Assembly (NCBI RefSeq): GCF_006717045.1 | Contig: NZ_VFPH01000001.1 | Coordinates: forward strand, 930,001 to 994,000 | From: Pseudonocardia cypriaca | GTDB lineage: Bacteria > Actinomycetota > Actinomycetes > Mycobacteriales > Pseudonocardiaceae | DNA length: 64,000 nt | Direction of reading: 5' to 3' | Shown: piece after piece, positions 60,334 through 64,000 of the stretch | Numbering within the stretch: the stretch's first letter is position 1 | How the letters are laid out: every line of letters begins with the position of its first letter | Translations under genes and position numbers: made by a program | Notes under the pieces: model-generated | Seen by the model: the letters and a program-made list of their open reading frames with translations, nothing else | Told to the model about the DNA's origin: nothing | Databases searched by the model: none

Positions 60334-61340
60334 CGGCGCTCGTGGGGCGGGCGCGGTGGTTGCCGCGGATCGCGGCCGGGCCCGCGGCGGGGACCTGGGT
60401 GGCGCTCGGGTTGGTGGTGCTGCTCGCGGCCGCGATCGTCAGCGCACGCGGCGGCGACTACCTCACCCAGGCCAACGTGCTGAACATGCTCTCCCGCTCC
60501 AGCGCGCTGGGGATCGTCGCCGTCGGGCAGACGATCGCGATCCTCGCCGGGTCGCTGGACCTGTCGGTGGCCTACCTGATCGGGCTGTCCTCGCTGATCG
60601 CCGCCGAGGTCATGGCGGGCGACCCGGCGATGATCGTGCCGGGCGTGCTCGCGGTGCTGGCCGCGTCCGCGCTGGTCGGGCTCGTGAACGGGCTGGTGAT
60701 CACCAAGCTGCACGTCAACGCGTTCATCGCGACCCTCGGCGTCGGGCTCGTGATCAAGGGGATCCTGGAGAGCCGCTACCAAGGACCGGCCGGGTCCGTC
60801 CCGGTGCTGTTCCAGCGGCTCGGTTACGACCGGATCGGCCCGATCCCGGTCTCCGTGCTCCTGATGCTCGCGGTGGCGGGGGCGGCCGCACTGTTCCTGC
60901 AGCGCACGCGCCTCGGACACCACGTGTACGCCGTCGGCGGGAACGTCGAGGTCGCCCGGGTCTCGGGGGTGCCGACCTCCCGCACCACCGTGCTCGCGCA
61001 CGTGCTCTGCTCGCTGTGCGCCGGGCTGGCCGGGCTGTACCTGGCAAGCCGGCTCGGTGCGGGCGCGCCGTACGTCGGCACCGATGGCGGCTACGACCTG
61101 GAGTCGATCGCCGCGGTGGTGCTCGGCGGCACGGTGCTCGCAGGCGGGCGCGGCGGGGTGGGCGGCACGGTCGCCGGTGTGCTGCTGCTCGCGGTGCTCG
61201 ACAACCTGTTCGACCAGCTCGTCCTCGATGCCTTCTTCAAGGACGTCGTGCGCGGGGCCGTGATCATCCTGGCCGTTGCGGTGTACGCGCGGCGACAGCT
61301 GCGGGCCAGGGCGCAGCGTGCCGTGCGGGTGCCGCGATGA
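60330..61340 (+). CDS. Sugar ABC transporter permease (RbsC-type)
   Basis: A 336-residue inner-membrane protein with eight to ten helices and the family motifs LGIVAVGQTIAILAGSLDLSVAYLIGLSSLIAAEVMAG, INALHVNAFIATLG-like (ITKLHVNAFIATLGVGLVIKGIL), YAVGGNVEVARVSGVPTSRTTVLAHVLCSLCAGLAGLYLASRLG and YDLESIAAVVLGGTVLAGGRGGVGG. It starts GTG overlapping the ATPase stop and ends in an ATGA overlap with the second permease. With that protein it forms a probable heterodimeric channel. Confidence 0.93.
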   Translation: MTALVGRARWLPRIAAGPAAGTWVALGLVVLLAAAIVSARGGDYLTQANVLNMLSRSSALGIVAVGQTIAILAGSLDLSVAYLIGLSSLIAAEVMAGDPAMIVPGVLAVLAASALVGLVNGLVITKLHVNAFIATLGVGLVIKGILESRYQGPAGSVPVLFQRLGYDRIGPIPVSVLLMLAVAGAAALFLQRTRLGHHVYAVGGNVEVARVSGVPTSRTTVLAHVLCSLCAGLAGLYLASRLGAGAPYVGTDGGYDLESIAAVVLGGTVLAGGRGGVGGTVAGVLLLAVLDNLFDQLVLDAFFKDVVRGAVIILAVAVYARRQLRARAQRAVRVPR

Positions 61341-62329
61341 GAGCGCTCCTGAGCCGCGGGGGCGCGGTGGCGCCGGTGTTCGCCGTGTTGCTGGTCCTGC
61401 TCGTGGCGATCGCGGTCGTCAACCCGAACTTCATCGAACCCGCGTCGCTGCTCGCCTACCTCAAGCGTGCCGCCCCGCTCGCGATCCTCGCCGTCGGGCA
61501 GTACTTCGTGATCGTCTCCGGCGAGTTCGACCTGTCGGTCGGCTCGCTGGTCACCGTGCAGGTGGTCGTCGCGGCCCGGCTCATCGACGGCGACGAGTCG
61601 GCGACGCTGCCGGTGATCGCACTGCTCGTGGCGCTGGGCCTGCTGATCGGGCTCCTCAACGGCCTGATCACCACCCGGCTGTACGTGCCGTCGTTCGTCA
61701 CCACGCTCGGCATGCTGCTCGTGCTCTCCGGCGCGGTGTTCCTGTGGACGGGCGGCGCCCCGCGCGGGTCGCTCTCCGCGGCATTCCGCGTGCCCGGCCG
61801 GCAGGGCATCGAGATCCCCGGGTTCGGCCAGGTGCCGTGGTCGGCGCTGATCCTGGTCGCCGTGGCGGCCGGAGCCGTCGCGCTCATGCGCTCGGCGTGG
61901 GGGCACACGCTGGTCGCCACCGGCGACAACGACCGGGCGACCGCCCTCGCCGGCGTACCCGTCGCCCGGGTGCGCACCACGGCGTTCGTGCTGTCCGCGC
62001 TGGCGGCGACGCTCGCGGCGATCCTGCTCGGCGGTTTCGCAGGCGTCTCCGCCCAGGTCGGCGAGGGCCTCGAGTTCTCCGCGATCACCGCTGTCGTGCT
62101 CGGCGGGGTCGTGCTCGGCGGCGGCCGCGGCAGCGTGCTCGCGGCGCTGGCCGGCGCGCTCGTGCTCGAAGCGCTCTTCACCCTGCTCAACCTGCTCGGG
62201 GTCTCCGGTGCGCTGGAGTCCACGGTGCAGGGCGTGATCATCATCGCCGCCGTCGCGTACGCGGCGCGGCGGGTGGGGCGCACGCGCCGCCCGCCTGCAG
62301 TTCCCGATCCGTCCCCTCAACCCGCCTGA
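61337..62329 (+). CDS. Sugar ABC transporter permease, second subunit
   Basis: A 330-residue RbsC-type permease. It repeats the same motif set: LAILAVGQYFVIVSGEFDLSVGSLVTVQVVVAARLIDG, RLYVPSFVTTLGMLLVLSGAVF, ATGDNDRATALAGVPVARVRTTAFVLSALAATLAAILLGGFAG and LEFSAITAVVLGGVVLGGGRGSVLAALAGALVLE. ATG at 61337 overlaps the stop of the first permease. The C-terminal helix ends in a basic, Pro-rich tail. Having two different permeases is common in this transporter family. Confidence 0.93.
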   Translation: MRALLSRGGAVAPVFAVLLVLLVAIAVVNPNFIEPASLLAYLKRAAPLAILAVGQYFVIVSGEFDLSVGSLVTVQVVVAARLIDGDESATLPVIALLVALGLLIGLLNGLITTRLYVPSFVTTLGMLLVLSGAVFLWTGGAPRGSLSAAFRVPGRQGIEIPGFGQVPWSALILVAVAAGAVALMRSAWGHTLVATGDNDRATALAGVPVARVRTTAFVLSALAATLAAILLGGFAGVSAQVGEGLEFSAITAVVLGGVVLGGGRGSVLAALAGALVLEALFTLLNLLGVSGALESTVQGVIIIAAVAYAARRVGRTRRPPAVPDPSPQPA

Positions 62330-62344
62330 CGAAGGGTCCGTCCC

Positions 62345-63538
62345 ATGAAGCGATCGAGGATGCTCGCGACGGCAGCGGCAGGAGCGGTGCTCCTGCTCGC
62401 CGCGGCCTGTACCAGTGACGTCCCACCGGGTGGCGCGGCGGCGCCGACGGGGGCTCCCGCGACGTCGGCGCCCGCGGCCGGGAGCGAGTTCTTCGACCAG
62501 GCCGAGCACGACAGACAGCTGGCCCTGCGCGACCAGACCGCGCAGGGTCCGGCCGACCAGCCGTGGATGCAGATGCTCGAGCCCGAGATGCGGGACACCG
62601 CGCGGTACGCCACACAGGGGCCGCACCACGTCTGCTTCTCCAACGCCTCGGTCGACAACCCGTGGCGGCAGGTCGGATGGACCACCATGCAGGCGGAGGT
62701 CGACCTGCACCGCGACGAGATCGCGAACTTCACCGCGCTCGACGCGGGCGCGAGCGACGACAAGCAGATCTCCGACATCCAGCAGCTCGTGGGCGGCGAC
62801 TGCGACGCGCTCATCGTCTCCCCGAACACCACCGCCACGCTGACCCCCGCCGTCGAGGCGGCGTGCGGCCAGGTGCCGGTGATCGTGTTCGACCGGGGCG
62901 TCGACACGGACTGCCCGGTCACCTTCATCCACCCCGTCGGCGGCTACGCGTTCGGCGCCACCGCGGCCGAGTTCCTGGCCGGCGAGGTCGGCCAGGGCGG
63001 GAAGGTGCTCGCGCTGCGCGTGCTGCCCGGCGTCGACGTGCTGGAGCACCGCTGGGCTGCGGCCGAGCGGATCTTCGCCGCGCGTGGCGTGAACGTCGTC
63101 GGCGTGGAGTTCACCGAGAACGACACGGCGACCGCCAAGAGCATCGTGTCGGACTACCTGCAGCGCGAGGGCCAGATCAACGGGATCTGGATGGACGACG
63201 GCACCGCGGGCGTCGCCGCGCTGGAGGCGTTCGAGGACGCCGGGCAGCCGCTCCCCGCGATCAGTGGTGAGGACCAGCAGCAGTTCCTGGAGAAGTGGCA
63301 GGCCGAGGGCCTGACGGCGCAGGCGCCGACGTACCCGACGTTCCAGTGGCGCACCGCGGTCGTCGCGGCTCTGCAGGTCCTGCGGGGCGAGCAGGTGCCG
63401 AGCGAGTGGATCCTGCCGCAGCCGACCATCAACGGCGAGAACCTCTCCCAGTACCTGCAGCCGGGGCTCCCGCCGCTGCACTACGCGCTCTGCGGCTGTC
63501 AGCAGATGCCCGACTTCCCGGCTCGCTGGGGCGCGTGA
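62345..63538 (+). CDS. Sugar ABC transporter substrate-binding lipoprotein
   Basis: A 397-residue lipoprotein with signal MKRSRMLATAAAGAVLLLAAACTS (lipobox LAAAC) and a Pro/Ala/Gly linker. The mature part is a periplasmic-binding-protein type 1 fold: VCFSNASVDNPWRQVGWTTMQAEVDLH, DKQISDIQQLVGGDCDALIVSPNTTATLTPAVEAACGQVPVIVFDRGVDTDCPVTFIHPVGGYAFGATAAEFLA and the hinge-like WMDDGTAGVAALEAFEDAGQPLPAISGEDQQQF. It follows the second permease by 15 bases. The ligand is a sugar or polyol of unknown kind; a weak ribosome site (GACGAAGGG) precedes the ATG. Confidence 0.93.
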   Translation: MKRSRMLATAAAGAVLLLAAACTSDVPPGGAAAPTGAPATSAPAAGSEFFDQAEHDRQLALRDQTAQGPADQPWMQMLEPEMRDTARYATQGPHHVCFSNASVDNPWRQVGWTTMQAEVDLHRDEIANFTALDAGASDDKQISDIQQLVGGDCDALIVSPNTTATLTPAVEAACGQVPVIVFDRGVDTDCPVTFIHPVGGYAFGATAAEFLAGEVGQGGKVLALRVLPGVDVLEHRWAAAERIFAARGVNVVGVEFTENDTATAKSIVSDYLQREGQINGIWMDDGTAGVAALEAFEDAGQPLPAISGEDQQQFLEKWQAEGLTAQAPTYPTFQWRTAVVAALQVLRGEQVPSEWILPQPTINGENLSQYLQPGLPPLHYALCGCQQMPDFPARWGA

Positions 63539-64000
63539 GCGTGCGCATCGGCGTCAGCACCTGGGTATGGGCGTCGCCCTGCGACGACGCGGTGGTGGCC
63601 GCGCTCGCCCCGCGCGTGGCGGCATGGGGTTTCGACGTGCTCGAGCTGCCCGTGGAGCAGCTCGGCGACTGGGACCCCGTCCGCACCGCGACGGTGCTCG
63701 GCGATCTCGGGCTGGGCGCGAGCGTCTGCCTGGTCATGCCGCCGGGGCGGGAGCTGGTGGACGCCGACGCGGCCACCGTTCGTGCCACGCAGGACTACCT
63801 GCGCGGGGTGCTCGACGCCGCCGCGACGGTCGGTGCCTCCGCGATCGCCGGGCCCGCCTACGCCTCCGTGGGCCGCACGTGGCGGATGTCGCCCACCGAG
63901 CGCTCTGCGGCCTACTCGCAGCTGCGGGAGAACCTGGCGCCCGTGGTCGAGCACGCGGCGCAGGTGGGTGTGCGGATCGGGGTGGAGCCGCTCAACCGGT
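63535..64000 (+). CDS. Sugar-phosphate isomerase/epimerase-like TIM-barrel protein, N-terminal part
   Basis: Runs off the right edge; 155 codons are visible. GTG at 63535 overlaps the lipoprotein stop; a second GTG at 63541 is an alternative. The start VSVRIGVSTWVWASPCDD is followed by AAWGFDVLELPVEQLGDW, LGASVCLVMPP, LDAAATVGASAIAGPAYASVGRTW and VGVRIGVEPLNR, which matches the D-tagatose 3-epimerase/xylose-isomerase-like family (metal Glu in IGVEPLNR). Being coupled to the importer, it probably epimerises or isomerises the imported sugar. Confidence 0.85.
   Translation, partial: MSVRIGVSTWVWASPCDDAVVAALAPRVAAWGFDVLELPVEQLGDWDPVRTATVLGDLGLGASVCLVMPPGRELVDADAATVRATQDYLRGVLDAAATVGASAIAGPAYASVGRTWRMSPTERSAAYSQLRENLAPVVEHAAQVGVRIGVEPLNR

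Overview
This window is strongly GC-rich, starts genes often with GTG, and packs them into runs with 4-base stop/start overlaps. It carries families largely confined to Actinomycetota: DUF574-type S-adenosylmethionine methyltransferases, a DUF5753 helix-turn-helix regulator with a DUF397 partner, a DevS-like GAF histidine kinase, an E. coli-type SerA and a Pls-type single-module peptide synthetase. A large-genome soil actinomycete of the Pseudonocardia kind is the best guess (inference). No rRNA, tRNA or CRISPR array was seen.

Layout, left half. 1-5.2 kb: end of a two-GAF histidine kinase, a DUF885 gene split by a one-base frameshift, a DUF574 methyltransferase and an orphan periplasmic-binding lipoprotein. 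5.2-9.1 kb: a GH106-like rhamnosidase and a divergent TerC-family membrane protein. 9.0-16.9 kb: a complete histidine-utilisation operon (hutH, hutU, an M20 amidohydrolase, hutF, hutI) with a divergent IclR regulator and a perfect 20-bp palindrome between them. 16.9-26.4 kb: small regulator/enzyme modules (TetR, alpha/beta hydrolase, MDR reductase, membrane protein, 5'-nucleotidase, AEC transporter, 3-hydroxyisobutyrate-dehydrogenase-like enzyme, SDR, XRE-cupin). 26.4-28.6 kb: a solitary SNF2-family ATPase.

Middle. 28.6-31.4 kb and 34.7-36.1 kb are two gene-free, repeat-rich islands. The first holds hairpin repeats, a roughly 330-bp imperfect palindrome and an intact IS256-family insertion sequence (inverted repeats plus an 8-bp target duplication) sitting inside another repeat that also occurs intact near 3 kb. 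The second holds two oppositely oriented MITE-like elements with perfect long terminal inverted repeats and three copies of a 40-bp palindrome. Between them lie serA, a GntR regulator and a secreted PL7 alginate lyase. 36.1-40.7 kb is a tight catabolic operon: cupin dioxygenase-like protein, MFS importer, zinc alcohol dehydrogenase, SDR and AraC regulator.

Right half. 41.0-45.8 kb: an APC amino-acid permease, a conserved small protein, then a methyltransferase/XRE/DUF397 group. 45.9-47.7 kb: PadR plus membrane protein. 47.8-52.9 kb: an M1 metallopeptidase overlapping a Pls/PosA-type synthetase whose adenylation pocket reads like a lysine-type code, suggesting a poly-amino-acid (isopeptide) pathway. 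53.2-56.1 kb: an inositol-type dehydrogenase/isomerase pair divergent from a LacI regulator with two tandem CTAGAACGTTCTAG operators. 56.2-64.0 kb: a membrane protein, then a ROK regulator divergent from a complete sugar ABC importer (ATPase, two permeases, lipoprotein) and the start of a sugar epimerase/isomerase.
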